27,564 nucleotides of DNA from an uncultured Prevotellaceae bacterium (GTDB taxonomy: Bacteria > Bacteroidota > Bacteroidia > Bacteroidales > Bacteroidaceae), in NCBI GenBank assembly GCA_937900485.1, contig CALCEL010000057.1:1-27564 (forward strand). The letters are read 5' to 3'. A model generated the notes under the pieces. It was not told where the DNA came from. It ran no database searches and saw nothing but the letters and a program-made list of their open reading frames with translations. Made by a program: the position numbers and the translations under genes. Below, in pieces: positions 7,443-15,834 of the stretch (position 1 is the stretch's first letter; every line of letters starts with the position of its first letter).

Positions 7443-8624
7443 ATGAGTGAGATATATGATTTTGGTAAGCCTGTTGACAGGACGGGCTCGAGTGACTTCA
7501 AACACGCAGTGTTAAAAGAGCGTTATGGCCGTGACGACCTTATCCCGTTGTGGGTGGCAGACATGGACTGGGAGACACCCCATTTCATCACTGACGCATT
7601 GAAGGAGAGGATGAATCACAGCCTTTTCGGTTACACTAAGGACCCTCGTGACATGTGGCAGGTGATTGCCGGTTGGATCAGGGAGCATCATCAGTGGGAT
7701 GTGCGTCCGGAATGGATGACGTTTATTCCTGGTGTGGTGAAGGGTATCGGCTTCGTCATCAACAGATTCCTCAAGGATGATGAGAAGGTGATTGTCCAGC
7801 CGCCGATTTATCATCCTTTCTTCCTGACGCCTCAGGGCAACAAGCGTGAGGTGGTATGGAATCCGTTGCGTAGGGTGTCACACGACAAGTATGAGATGGA
7901 CTTTGACAATTTGGAGAAGGTTGTCGATGAGAAGTGTCGTCTGCTGATTCTCGCCAATCCTCACAACCCTATAGGTATATGTTGGGACAGAGACACCTTG
8001 CGCCGACTCGCTTCCTTCTGTAAGGAGAGAGGTATAATGGTTATCTCTGACGAGATACATTGTGATATGGCGCTTTACGGTCATAAGCACATACCGTTCG
8101 CCTCCGTTAGTGATGAGGCTGCGGAGATAAGCATAACATTCTCAGCTCCTTCCAAGACGTTTAATATAGCGGGTATTGTCAGTAGCTGGGCCGTTGTTCC
8201 TAACGATGCCCTCAGGGAGAAGTTCTTCGGCTGGCTGGAGGCTAATGAGTTTAATGAGGCGCACATGTTCGCTCCGTTAGCCACCGTGGCAGCCTTCAAA
8301 CATGGTGAGGAGTGGAGAAGACAGATGCTGAAGTACGTGGAGGGGAATATAGAATTTGTGATTGACTATTGTGAGAAGTATATACCACAGATACGTCCGG
8401 TGCGTCCTGAGGCCTCATATCTCGTTTGGCTTGACTGTACTGCTCTCCACCTGACTCATGAGCAGTTGGTCGACCTGTTTGTGAACAAGGCTCGTCTGGC
8501 TCTTAATGACGGAGAGTCATTCGGTGCCGAGGGCAAAGGATGCATGCGTCTCAACGTGGGTACACAGAGAAGCGTCCTTGAGAAAGCTCTTGGTCAGTTG
8601 CATGACGCAGTGTCTTCTTTGTGA
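7443..8624 (+). CDS. PatB/MalY-type PLP-dependent aminotransferase / C-S lyase
   Basis: Fold-type I PLP enzyme of the MalY/PatB subgroup, which usually cleaves cystathionine or cysteine by beta-elimination; some members transaminate. The N-terminal signature IPLWVADMDWETP (34-46) is characteristic of this subgroup. The cofactor pocket shows NPHNPIG (172-178), SDEIHCD (202-208) and the Schiff-base lysine K238 in SAPSKTFNIAG. Length 393 aa is standard. The start at 7443 follows an AT-rich leader. The GH30 gene starts only 27 bp after the stop, so the two may be co-transcribed, although no metabolic link is apparent. Called as probable cystathionine beta-lyase; substrate not proven by sequence. 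Confidence 0.9.
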   Translation: MSEIYDFGKPVDRTGSSDFKHAVLKERYGRDDLIPLWVADMDWETPHFITDALKERMNHSLFGYTKDPRDMWQVIAGWIREHHQWDVRPEWMTFIPGVVKGIGFVINRFLKDDEKVIVQPPIYHPFFLTPQGNKREVVWNPLRRVSHDKYEMDFDNLEKVVDEKCRLLILANPHNPIGICWDRDTLRRLASFCKERGIMVISDEIHCDMALYGHKHIPFASVSDEAAEISITFSAPSKTFNIAGIVSSWAVVPNDALREKFFGWLEANEFNEAHMFAPLATVAAFKHGEEWRRQMLKYVEGNIEFVIDYCEKYIPQIRPVRPEASYLVWLDCTALHLTHEQLVDLFVNKARLALNDGESFGAEGKGCMRLNVGTQRSVLEKALGQLHDAVSSL

Positions 8625-8651
8625 GCTAAACATTATATATAATACATAATC

Positions 8652-10223
8652 ATGCGTATGAGATTATTGTCTTTGTTGTTCACTCTCGTGACATCTGTGC
8701 TCAGCCTGTCAGCTTCCGGCACGCATCACGTCGTCGGTGCGGAGAGATGTCAGACGATGGATGGCTTCGGGGCAAGTGACGCCTGGAGCTTTTGGCAGAT
8801 AGGAACGTGGGACGAGCCGGTGCGCCAAACAGTCGCAGACTGGCTGTTCTCTCTTGAGGAAGATGAGAGAGGCAAGCCGAAGGGTATCGGCTTGAGCATC
8901 TGGCGCTTTAATGCGGGGAGTGGCAGTGCCTCTCAGGGAGACTCGTCGATGATAAACCGTGACACGAGAACTGAAAGTTTCGGAGCTCAGACCGGACAGC
9001 GTCAATTCCTGCGTATGGCAAAAGAGCGTGGCGTGCCCACGTTCATCGCTTTCTATAATACTCCTCCGGTGCATCTCACGCAAAATGGTCTCGGAACAAA
9101 TACCGGACGTGACGGCACGTTCAATTTGCGTGACGACGCATATGGCGATTATGCCGCGTGTATGGCTGACATGGTGGAACAGGCGGAGAGAGAAGACGGA
9201 ATACGCTTCTCGTATCTCTGTCCCGTGAATGAGCCTGACGGTCATTGGAACTGGATCGGTCCGAAGCAGGAGGGTACGCCAGCCACGAACAGGGAGATTG
9301 CGAGAATCACACGCGCGTTGTCTTCTGAGTTCGTCAGACGCGGCATATCTACGAAGATACTTGTCAACGAGTCGAGTGACTACCGTTGTATGTATTCCAC
9401 GCACCAGACGGACTGGCGCCGCGGTTATGCCATACAGTCATTCTGGAATCCGGACTCTTCAGCCACATATCTTGGTGACTTGACAAATGTGCCGCGTCTC
9501 ATCGCTGGACATTCGTATTGGACCAACACGCCGGTGCTGACGGAGTCGGACGCCATGTATGAGAAGGAGGGACTGTATGCGTACCGAAAGATACTTGCGG
9601 ACACCTTGGCGAGATATGGCACAGACTTCTGGATGACAGAGCTGTGTATTATGGGTAATGACGAGGAGATACATGGCGGCGGCGGCTTCGACTTCTCCAT
9701 GGAGGTCGCTTTGTATGTTGCCCGTGTGATTCACTATGACATTACCGTGGCAAAAGCGAAAAGCTGGCAGTGGTGGCGCGCAGCAGGAGGCGACTATAAA
9801 GACGGGCTTATGAGGATGTACAGGCGAGGTGAGCGTATGCGCGACGGAAAGAATATGCGTGTGGCTAAAGAGAATATGGTTGTTGACTCAAAGCTGATGT
9901 GGACCTTGGGCAACTATAGCAGATTCGTGCGACCTGGAGCTGTGCGTCTGAGTGTGTCTGACGATACTGACGCCAAAGGGGTGATGGTCTCAGCTTATCA
10001 TAACACAGACGGCACGGTGGCTGTCGTGGCGATTAACTATAGCTCTGACGACAAGCCGTTCACTCTCGAGCTCGTCAAGTCACTGGGCGTGAAGAAGCGA
10101 TATGTCAAAGCATACCGTACATCTGACGCGACAGGAGAGAACCTTAAACCTGTGCCAGTAGGTAATGTGTTGCCGAAGAGAAGCGTGACGACATTTGTGT
10201 ATGGAAAAGCCGATGTCCGTTGA
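8652..10223 (+). CDS. Glycoside hydrolase family 30 enzyme, secreted
   Basis: Predicted exported retaining glycosidase of GH30, with closest character to the endo-beta-1,6-galactanase-like group. An N-terminal signal peptide (about residues 1-22, MRMRLLSLLFTL then a small-residue tail) is followed by MDGFGASDAWSFW, the conserved start of the barrel in this group. The acid/base is E194 in CPVNEPDG and the nucleophile E330 in WMTELCIMG. Residues from about 400 form the beta-rich C-terminal side domain (GTVAVVAINY). The full barrel is present and the length (523 aa) is normal. No SusC/SusD pair or other carbohydrate genes are adjacent, so this is not a classic polysaccharide-utilisation locus. 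A clear terminator follows the gene. Confidence 0.87.
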   Translation: MRMRLLSLLFTLVTSVLSLSASGTHHVVGAERCQTMDGFGASDAWSFWQIGTWDEPVRQTVADWLFSLEEDERGKPKGIGLSIWRFNAGSGSASQGDSSMINRDTRTESFGAQTGQRQFLRMAKERGVPTFIAFYNTPPVHLTQNGLGTNTGRDGTFNLRDDAYGDYAACMADMVEQAEREDGIRFSYLCPVNEPDGHWNWIGPKQEGTPATNREIARITRALSSEFVRRGISTKILVNESSDYRCMYSTHQTDWRRGYAIQSFWNPDSSATYLGDLTNVPRLIAGHSYWTNTPVLTESDAMYEKEGLYAYRKILADTLARYGTDFWMTELCIMGNDEEIHGGGGFDFSMEVALYVARVIHYDITVAKAKSWQWWRAAGGDYKDGLMRMYRRGERMRDGKNMRVAKENMVVDSKLMWTLGNYSRFVRPGAVRLSVSDDTDAKGVMVSAYHNTDGTVAVVAINYSSDDKPFTLELVKSLGVKKRYVKAYRTSDATGENLKPVPVGNVLPKRSVTTFVYGKADVR

Positions 10224-10256
10224 GTGTGATTTCTCACATAATTGTAGGCATAAGTG

Positions 10257-10290
10257 AAAAAGTCTGAATCCTCGGATTCAGACTTTTTTT
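10257..10290 (+). terminator. Intrinsic terminator of the GH30 gene
   Basis: Arms aaaaagtctgaatc (10257-10270) and its reverse complement (10275-10288) around the loop ctcg, followed by a seven-T run to 10290. It lies 33 bp after the GH30 stop. The A-run on the left means it could also work on the opposite strand. Confidence 0.88.
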
Positions 10291-10455
10291 GTATTGTGCT
10301 AATCGAGGCGTAGGCGGCGTCGTCGATGAGTGGGTTGGCTCACGCATGCTTTGCTTGCAAAGCAACACTCCCTTTTGGATTACGGTCATCTGTGCCGTCT
10401 TTTTCATCAATATGACATGCCTGGAGAAGGAAAAAATACAGGTGGAATAACGGAC

Positions 10456-10505
10456 AATTTGGTTTGTCACCAAATTTCCTATGCCCATTTTTATTCAAAA
10501 ATGGG
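10456..10505. repeat. Two adjacent hairpins
   Basis: Arms aatttggt/accaaatt (10456-10463, 10469-10476) with loop ttgtc, and arms cccattttt/aaaaatggg (10484-10492, 10497-10505) with loop attc. Both are perfect. They lie in the middle of the non-coding gap, too far from either gene end to be needed as terminators. Confidence 0.6.
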
Positions 10506-10561
10506 TTAACTTATTGATAATCTTAAAACAAGATGATTGGAAAGCTTAGGTGTCTTTTTAA

Positions 10562-10650
10562 AAATTCTCAGGTTAGGTTGTAGTCTATACGCAGGTCTGA
10601 GAATCTAAAAATCCTAACCTGAACTTTTCAACGTCCTAACCTGAGAATTT
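10562..10650. repeat. 16-bp inverted repeat with a third internal copy of its core
   Basis: aaattctcaggttagg (10562-10577) is repeated exactly in inverse orientation at 10635-10650. The 10-bp core tcaggttagg occurs once more, inverted, at 10613-10622. A related segment aatttcagacgtc/aatttcagaagtc is repeated directly nearby (from about 10646 and 10675). Purpose unknown; it could be a miniature repeat element or protein-binding sites. Confidence 0.65.
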
Positions 10651-10688
10651 CAGACGTCAAATAAGACACGGGAAAATTTCAGAAGTCA

Positions 10689-10718
10689 TTTTTTCGTTGA
10701 CACGTGGCAACGAAAAAA
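10689..10718. terminator. Bidirectional terminator-like hairpin
   Basis: Arms ttttttcgttg (10689-10699) and caacgaaaaaa (10708-10718) around an 8-nt loop that contains the palindrome cacgtg. The T-run on one side and A-run on the other make it symmetric for both strands. Confidence 0.55.
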
Positions 10719-10792
10719 GAGGAGTTTCGGACAACAGAAAAGGATGTGAGTATAGGAAATCTGGTGATGTCTGAACGATGGGAATGATACGA

Positions 10793-10832
10793 AAAGAGGG
10801 TAATGTCGTCAGTCACGTACATTACCCTCTTT
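10793..10832 (-). terminator. Intrinsic terminator of pyruvate kinase
   Basis: Perfect 14-bp arms aaagagggtaatgt (10793-10806) and acattaccctcttt (10819-10832) around a 12-nt loop. Read on the minus strand it follows the pyk stop by about 20 bp and ends in a short T-run. Confidence 0.85.
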
Positions 10833-10852
10833 GTATTGTGCTTATGTGTTAT

Positions 10853-12322
10853 TTACAAGTATCTCTTGCGGTTTGGCAACACGTAGTCAAGCTCCGCCTT
10901 CAGCACGTCTCCAACTGTGTTTATCTCGAGGAATGAAGTCTGTGTTCCCTGTTTACCGCTACTCAGGTATGCTACCATGTCGGACTCCTTGAGCACTCCG
11001 TCATCCATGAGCTTACGCAGTGCGGCGAAGTAGTAAGCCTGTCCGTTAGCCTTCTCTGGCATGTAGATAGCCTCCACGCCGTAAGAGAGAGCGAGGTGTC
11101 TCATTGTCTTCTCCTTGTAGCATATTGCCAATACAGGATACTTGCCTCTGAAAGCAGCGAGGTTTCTTGCTGTTGTGCCTGAGAAACTGTCGGTGATGAT
11201 TGCCTTGATCGGCATCACGTTAGTGGCCTTGACCGCCTGCTTGGCGAGGAATGCTGTGACGTCGGTGTTCTCAGCGAGAGGAATCTTGATATCGTTGTCG
11301 GGCAGTTTGTCTGTCTCCGCCTGCTTTGCCACCTTCGCCATGGTCTGCACGGCCTCCACCGGATACTTTCCGTATGCAGTCTCGCCTGAGAGCATGACGG
11401 CGTCGGTGCGGTAGTAGATAGCGTTGGCGATGTCTGTAACCTCAGCGCGTGTAGGGCGTGGGTTCTTAATCATCGTGTGCAGCATCTGTGTAGCTACGAT
11501 CACCGGCTTTTTGGCGAGTACGCATTTCTTAATCAGTATACGCTGTATGCCTGGAATCTTCTCCTGTGGCACCTCAATGCCGAGGTCACCCCTGGCCACC
11601 ATTACGCCGTCGGCAACCTCGAGGATCTCGTCGATATTGTCCACACCCTCCTGGTTCTCGATCTTAGCGATAATCTTAATGTCGCTTCCGTACTGGTCGA
11701 GGATCTCGCGTATGTCGAGTATGTCTTGTTTCGTGCGTACGAAAGAATGAGCGATGAAGTCTATGTCGCGCTCGATAGCGTACTTGATGTTTGTCTTATC
11801 TTTCTCAGTCAGTGATGGCAGGTTGATGCGTACTCCTGGGACGTTCACGCTTTTTCTGTGTCCGAGTGACGCCTCGTTCTGAGCCTCACACACGAGGAAA
11901 TCGTTACCTTTCTCCATGACACGTAACTCAAGCTCGCCGTCGTCGATGAGTATATCATCGCCCACGTGAAGGTCGTTGACAAAGTTCACGTATGATACGG
12001 AGATCTGCTCGTGTGATGTCTCGACGTTAGGGTCGCCGATAACCCTTACCTTGTCACCTATATGAAACTGAATTTGCTCTGAGTCCTCCATGTTCGCCAG
12101 TTTAGTGGTGCGAACCTCCGGACCCTTAGTGTCTATGAGTATGGCAATTCTGTTGCTTACCTCTCGGACGTTGTTTATGAGTTTGTCCATTCCCTCACGT
12201 GTGCCGTGAGCAGTGTTCATTCGTACGACGTTCATACCAGCCTCAAAAAGAGATCTGATGAAGTCCACCTCGCATCTCAGGTCTGAGATTGATGCGACAA
12301 TCTTTGTTTGCTTGAGCATCAT
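10853..12322 (-). CDS. pyk: Pyruvate kinase
   Basis: Final glycolytic step: phosphoenolpyruvate plus ADP to pyruvate plus ATP. The barrel begins with LKQTKIVASI and VVRMNTAHG (32-40), the local form of the usual MNFSHG motif. TKGPEVRT (64-71), KIENQEG, VARGDLGIEVP and the ATQMLHTM / RAEVTDIANAI signature are present in order, followed by the C-terminal domain (about 360-489) ending in VLPNRKRYL. The opening ASISDLRCEVDFI differs from the textbook ATIGPAS form, as in other Bacteroidetes pyruvate kinases. Length 489 aa is normal. The start is one of two consecutive ATGs. The gene stands alone, converging on GH30, with its own terminator and a nearly 600-bp upstream gap shared with leuA. Confidence 0.96.
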   Translation of the reverse strand: MMLKQTKIVASISDLRCEVDFIRSLFEAGMNVVRMNTAHGTREGMDKLINNVREVSNRIAILIDTKGPEVRTTKLANMEDSEQIQFHIGDKVRVIGDPNVETSHEQISVSYVNFVNDLHVGDDILIDDGELELRVMEKGNDFLVCEAQNEASLGHRKSVNVPGVRINLPSLTEKDKTNIKYAIERDIDFIAHSFVRTKQDILDIREILDQYGSDIKIIAKIENQEGVDNIDEILEVADGVMVARGDLGIEVPQEKIPGIQRILIKKCVLAKKPVIVATQMLHTMIKNPRPTRAEVTDIANAIYYRTDAVMLSGETAYGKYPVEAVQTMAKVAKQAETDKLPDNDIKIPLAENTDVTAFLAKQAVKATNVMPIKAIITDSFSGTTARNLAAFRGKYPVLAICYKEKTMRHLALSYGVEAIYMPEKANGQAYYFAALRKLMDDGVLKESDMVAYLSSGKQGTQTSFLEINTVGDVLKAELDYVLPNRKRYL

Positions 12323-12393
12323 AGTCTTCTGCTACTTTCTTACTTTAAAGGGCGTAAACGGGGGCATAGCCCCGACTTTTCCCGTGATGATAA

Positions 12394-12413
12394 GGAACAA
12401 ATTTGTATGTTCC
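12394..12413. promoter_or_regulatory. Palindrome upstream of pyk, possible operator
   Basis: Inverted 6-bp arms ggaaca (12394-12399) and tgttcc (12408-12413) separated by an AT-rich 8-bp spacer, total 20 bp, located 72-91 bp upstream of the pyk start. A second perfect palindrome tcctaat-tt-attagga lies at 12478-12493. The dyad geometry suits a dimeric regulator, but no known box is recognised. Confidence 0.3.
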
Positions 12414-12865
12414 GAAAATTAAAAACAATTAACGTAATAAACCAGGCGCGAATTTAATAAATAAATATGATACTTGCTCCTAATTTATTAGGAAAAGAGT
12501 GTTAAAAAATGCTTGGGCGTTCTTTTTTTGTCGTATTGTCATTATGTGCGTAGGTGTGACTACATCTTGCGGTGTGTGCGTTTACATCGCATGCATGACG
12601 TCAGTCCCGTGTCAGTTGTCTTTTCGCTTGTGAGTCAAACGCCGACGTGAGACCATATGGTATGTTATGTTGTGCCGGTTCACGATGTTGTCGTAAGAGC
12701 AGCGGCGCGTGTGGCGTTGTTAAGATGAGAGGCGAGGAATGTGTTTTTGTGCCGTTTTATTGTGTGGGCAAACAGCGCAAGTTTTTTATTGTAACAATTT
12801 CGGCCCCGTTTTGCGGTATTGTATAAGATAAAAGACTCCAAAAACCGCAAATTATTATTATTTCC

Positions 12866-12896
12866 TTTGTCGGCAATGAAAAAATATCTAATTTTG
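12866..12896 (+). promoter_or_regulatory. Bacteroidetes promoter of the leu operon
   Basis: A -33 TTTG at 12866-12869 and a -7 TAATTTTG at 12889-12896, spaced by 19 nt, exactly match the Bacteroidetes TTTG-N19-21-TAnnTTTG consensus. Transcription would begin near 12903, leaving a leader of only about 20 nt before the leuA ATG, too short for a leader-peptide attenuator downstream of this start. Confidence 0.8.
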
Positions 12897-12921
12897 CACT
12901 CCAATAAAAAATAAGAGTAAA

Positions 12922-14421
12922 ATGGATAGACTTTACATATTTGATACCACGTTGCGTGACGGAGAACAGGTTCCCGGCTGTCAGTTAAACACTGTAGAGA
13001 AAATTCAAGTGGCTCGTCAGTTGGAGACGCTTGGTGTGGATGTAATAGAAGCGGGTTTCCCGGTTTCCAGTCCTGGCGACTTCAACTCAGTCGTTGAGAT
13101 CTCAAAGGCTGTGACTTGGCCTACCATATGTGCTCTTACACGAGCTGTGCAGAAAGATATTGACGTGGCTGCTGAGGCGTTGAAATTCGCTAAGCGTGGA
13201 CGTATCCACACAGGTATTGGCACGTCAGACTCTCATATCAAGTATAAGTTCAACAGTAACCGTGAGGAGATTATCGAGCGTGCGGTGGCTGCTGTCAAGT
13301 ACGCCAAGAGATATGTGGAGGATGTGGAGTTTTATGCTGAGGACGCTGGACGGACAGACAATGAGTACCTCGCCCGTGTGATAGACGCTGTCACTAAGGC
13401 TGGAGCCACGGTATGTAACATTCCGGACACGACGGGCTTCAGGGTGCCTAATGAGTATCATGAGAAGATTAAGTACCTGTATGAGCATGTCGACGCATTC
13501 GCCGCTGGAAAGTCTATCTTGTCAACCCACTGTCATAATGACCTTGGCATGGCGACAGCTAATACCGTGGCTGGTGTCTTGGGCGGAGCACGTCAGGTGG
13601 AGGTCACCATCAACGGAATAGGTGAGAGAGCCGGCAACACGTCTCTTGAGGAGGTCGCTATGATATTCAAGACTCATCCGGACCTTGGAATCGAGACCAA
13701 CATCAACACGACGAAGATTTATCCTACGAGCCGTATGGTGAGCAGTCTCATGAATATGCCTGTGCAGCCTAACAAGGCGATTGTCGGAAGGAACGCTTTC
13801 GCTCATTCCTCAGGTATTCATCAGGACGGCGTGTTGAAGAACGCTTCCACATACGAGATTATGGATCCTAAGGAGGTGGGTATCGATGACAACGCTATCG
13901 TGCTCACAGCGCGTTCTGGACGCGCGGCTCTCAAGCATCGTCTGCATGTCAACGGAGTGGATATCGAGGGCGAGAAACTTGACGCTATATACCAGGAGTT
14001 CCTAAAGCTTGCCGATAAGAAAAAGGAGGTTACTGATGATGATATCTTAGTGCTCGCCGGAGCAGAGCGCGCTGCCACACACTCCGTTAAGCTGGATTAT
14101 CTGCAGGTAACAGCAGGTAAGGGCACACGTAGCGTGGCAAGTATCGGATTGCAGGTGGCTAACGAGCACTTTGAGGCTGCAGCCAGCGGAAATGGTCCTG
14201 TGGACGCTGCAATCAAGGCTTTGAAGACAATCATTAAGCGTGAGATGGTTCTGAAGGAGTTCACTATACAGGCTATCAGTAAAGGTTCTGATGACTTGGC
14301 GAAGGTACATCAGACTGTGGATTATGATGGACGCTCATACTATGGCTTTGCGGCTAACACGGATATTGTGACAGCCAGCGTGGAGGCATATATTGACGCG
14401 ATAAATAAATTCAAGAATTAA
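12922..14421 (+). CDS. leuA: 2-isopropylmalate synthase
   Basis: Condenses acetyl-CoA with 2-ketoisovalerate, the committed step of leucine synthesis. The catalytic barrel begins with FDTTLRDGEQVPGCQL (residues 7-22, with the conserved R-D pair), then STHCHNDLGMA (metal-binding H-x-H and N) and NGIGERAGNTSLEE. Residues from about 370 form the LeuA regulatory dimer domain, which in characterised enzymes binds leucine for feedback inhibition, so regulation here may be mostly allosteric. At 499 aa it is full length. GIHQDGVLK, in the linker region, is typical of true LeuA. First gene of a tight operon: leuC starts 17 bp after the stop. Homocitrate synthase and citramalate synthase are the alternatives; the neighbours make LeuA by far the best call. 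Confidence 0.95.
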   Translation: MDRLYIFDTTLRDGEQVPGCQLNTVEKIQVARQLETLGVDVIEAGFPVSSPGDFNSVVEISKAVTWPTICALTRAVQKDIDVAAEALKFAKRGRIHTGIGTSDSHIKYKFNSNREEIIERAVAAVKYAKRYVEDVEFYAEDAGRTDNEYLARVIDAVTKAGATVCNIPDTTGFRVPNEYHEKIKYLYEHVDAFAAGKSILSTHCHNDLGMATANTVAGVLGGARQVEVTINGIGERAGNTSLEEVAMIFKTHPDLGIETNINTTKIYPTSRMVSSLMNMPVQPNKAIVGRNAFAHSSGIHQDGVLKNASTYEIMDPKEVGIDDNAIVLTARSGRAALKHRLHVNGVDIEGEKLDAIYQEFLKLADKKKEVTDDDILVLAGAERAATHSVKLDYLQVTAGKGTRSVASIGLQVANEHFEAAASGNGPVDAAIKALKTIIKREMVLKEFTIQAISKGSDDLAKVHQTVDYDGRSYYGFAANTDIVTASVEAYIDAINKFKN

Positions 14422-14438
14422 GGTTTAACATACATTAT

Positions 14439-15830
14439 ATGGGAAAAACTCTTTTCGATAAGATTTGGGACGCTCATGTCGTTCAGAATGTGGAGGACGG
14501 TCCTACGCAACTTTATATAGACAGGCTCTACGCTCATGAGGTGACTTCTCCTCAGGCGTTCGACACCTTGCGTGACAAGGGCATCAAGGCTTTTAGAGCA
14601 GACCACATCGTGGCAATGCCTGATCATAACACTCCGTCAGACCAACAGGATGTCATCAATGATCCAGTGGGACGTAAGCAGGTCGAGACTCTTAAGGCAA
14701 ACTGTGCTGAGTTCGGCATCAAGCACTTCGCTATGGGTACTAAAGATAACGGTATCATACACGTTGTGGGTCCTGAGAAGGCTCTCTCTCTCCCTGGTAT
14801 GACGATTGTGTGTGGTGACTCTCATACATCCACACACGGCGCTGTCGGCGCTATTGCCATGGGTATCGGAACAAGTGAGGTGGCTCAGGTTCTCGCGTCT
14901 CAGTGTATCTTACAGTCTAAGCCTAAGACAATGCGTATCAATGTTGAGGGAACGCTGAGACCTAACGTGACGGCTAAGGATGTGGCGTTGTACATAATGG
15001 CTCAGATGACGACATCAGGCGCTACAGGTTACGCCGTGGAGTATGCGGGAAGTGTCATCCGTGACATGTCCATGGAGGGACGACTCACTTTGTCTAACCT
15101 TTCTATCGAGATGGGTAGTAGAGCTGGTCTTATCGCTCCGGACGAGACGACGTTCGCTTATTTGAAAGGACGTGAGTATGCTCCTAAGGGCGCTGAGTGG
15201 GACGCTGCAGTCGAGAAGTGGAGACAACTGAAGAGTGATGACGACGCGGTGTTTGACAAGGAGGTGACATATAACGCTGCTGACATCGCTCCGCGAATCA
15301 CATACGGTACAAATCCTGGAGCGGGAATAGCTATCGACGAGTGTATACCTTCTCTTGATGAGATTCCTGAGGCTGAGAAGAGTCAGTTCCTCGGTATGTT
15401 GGACTATATGCAGTTTAAGCCTGGACAGAAACTGGAGGGCACTCCTGTGGATTATGTGTTCCTTGGTGCGTGCACAAATGGACGTATCGAGGACTTTCGC
15501 GCCTTTGCGTCTGTCGTCAAAGGTAAGAAGAAAGCTGATAACGTCGTGGCATGGCTGGTGCCAGGCTCATGGTTAGTGAGAAAGCAGATTGTGGAGGAGG
15601 GTATAGATAAAATACTCGAGGACGCTGGATTTGAGCTGCGTCTCCCGTCATGCTCATCTTGCCTTGCCATGAATCCGGACAAGGTTCCTGCAGGTAAGCT
15701 CTCTATCTCAACGAGCAACAGAAACTTTGTGGGACGTCAAGGTCCTGGCGCGCGTACGGTGTTAGCTTCTCCGCTTGTTGTTGCGGCATCCGCTGTGACA
15801 GGAGTTATTACAGACCCAAGAAAACTTTAA
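14439..15830 (+). CDS. leuC: 3-isopropylmalate dehydratase large subunit
   Basis: Aconitase-family large subunit, isomerising 2- to 3-isopropylmalate together with LeuD. The [4Fe-4S] ligands are visible as C345 (GACTNGR) and C405/C408 (SCSSC). Other family blocks are ADHIVAMPDHNTP, the VVCGDSHTSTHGAVG-type stretch and GSRAGLIAPDETTF. Length 463 aa is standard for the bacterial two-subunit form. It is followed after 4 bp by leuD, so equal expression of the two subunits is expected. Confidence 0.96.
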   Translation: MGKTLFDKIWDAHVVQNVEDGPTQLYIDRLYAHEVTSPQAFDTLRDKGIKAFRADHIVAMPDHNTPSDQQDVINDPVGRKQVETLKANCAEFGIKHFAMGTKDNGIIHVVGPEKALSLPGMTIVCGDSHTSTHGAVGAIAMGIGTSEVAQVLASQCILQSKPKTMRINVEGTLRPNVTAKDVALYIMAQMTTSGATGYAVEYAGSVIRDMSMEGRLTLSNLSIEMGSRAGLIAPDETTFAYLKGREYAPKGAEWDAAVEKWRQLKSDDDAVFDKEVTYNAADIAPRITYGTNPGAGIAIDECIPSLDEIPEAEKSQFLGMLDYMQFKPGQKLEGTPVDYVFLGACTNGRIEDFRAFASVVKGKKKADNVVAWLVPGSWLVRKQIVEEGIDKILEDAGFELRLPSCSSCLAMNPDKVPAGKLSISTSNRNFVGRQGPGARTVLASPLVVAASAVTGVITDPRKL

Positions 15831-15834
15831 GACA

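Larger units (their letters stand above)
10224..10852. other. Hairpin-rich non-coding region between convergent genes
   Basis: A 630-bp stretch without a credible gene between the GH30 stop and the pyruvate kinase stop. It contains at least seven inverted repeats: 10257-10288, 10348-10363, 10456-10476, 10484-10505, 10562-10650, 10689-10718 and 10793-10832. Two or three are ordinary terminators; the rest are unexplained. The frame open on the minus strand between 10234 and 10488 has no protein-like character and runs through three of these hairpins. Confidence 0.6.
12323..12921. other. Divergent intergenic region between pyk and leuA
   Basis: About 600 bp with no credible gene. It holds the leuA promoter at its right end, two small palindromes near pyk (12394-12413 and 12478-12493), and a GC-rich hairpin in the pyk leader around 12358-12373. 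The middle (about 12500-12840) shows no structure I can assign. The minus-strand open frame at 12680-12904 spans the leuA promoter and is not protein-like. Confidence 0.5.

Noticed and set aside
8709..9404. Long minus-strand open frame (231 codons) opposite the GH30 gene
   Set aside because: It is antisense to a gene with clear GH30 motifs and both catalytic glutamates; the reverse frame is rich in Arg/Thr/Ser and shows no domain.
10234..10488. Minus-strand open frame in the gap after GH30
   Set aside because: It passes through the GH30 terminator and two other hairpins, and its composition is not protein-like.
10562..10650. Repeats in the pyk/GH30 gap considered as a CRISPR array
   Set aside because: The repeats are inverted, few, irregularly spaced and only 10-16 bp long, with no cas genes in the window.
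12680..12904. Minus-strand open frame upstream of leuA
   Set aside because: It covers the consensus leuA promoter and has no recognisable motif.
12903..12921. Leucine leader-peptide attenuator ahead of leuA
   Set aside because: The leader after the consensus promoter is only about 20 nt, with no leucine-codon run or terminator/antiterminator pair.
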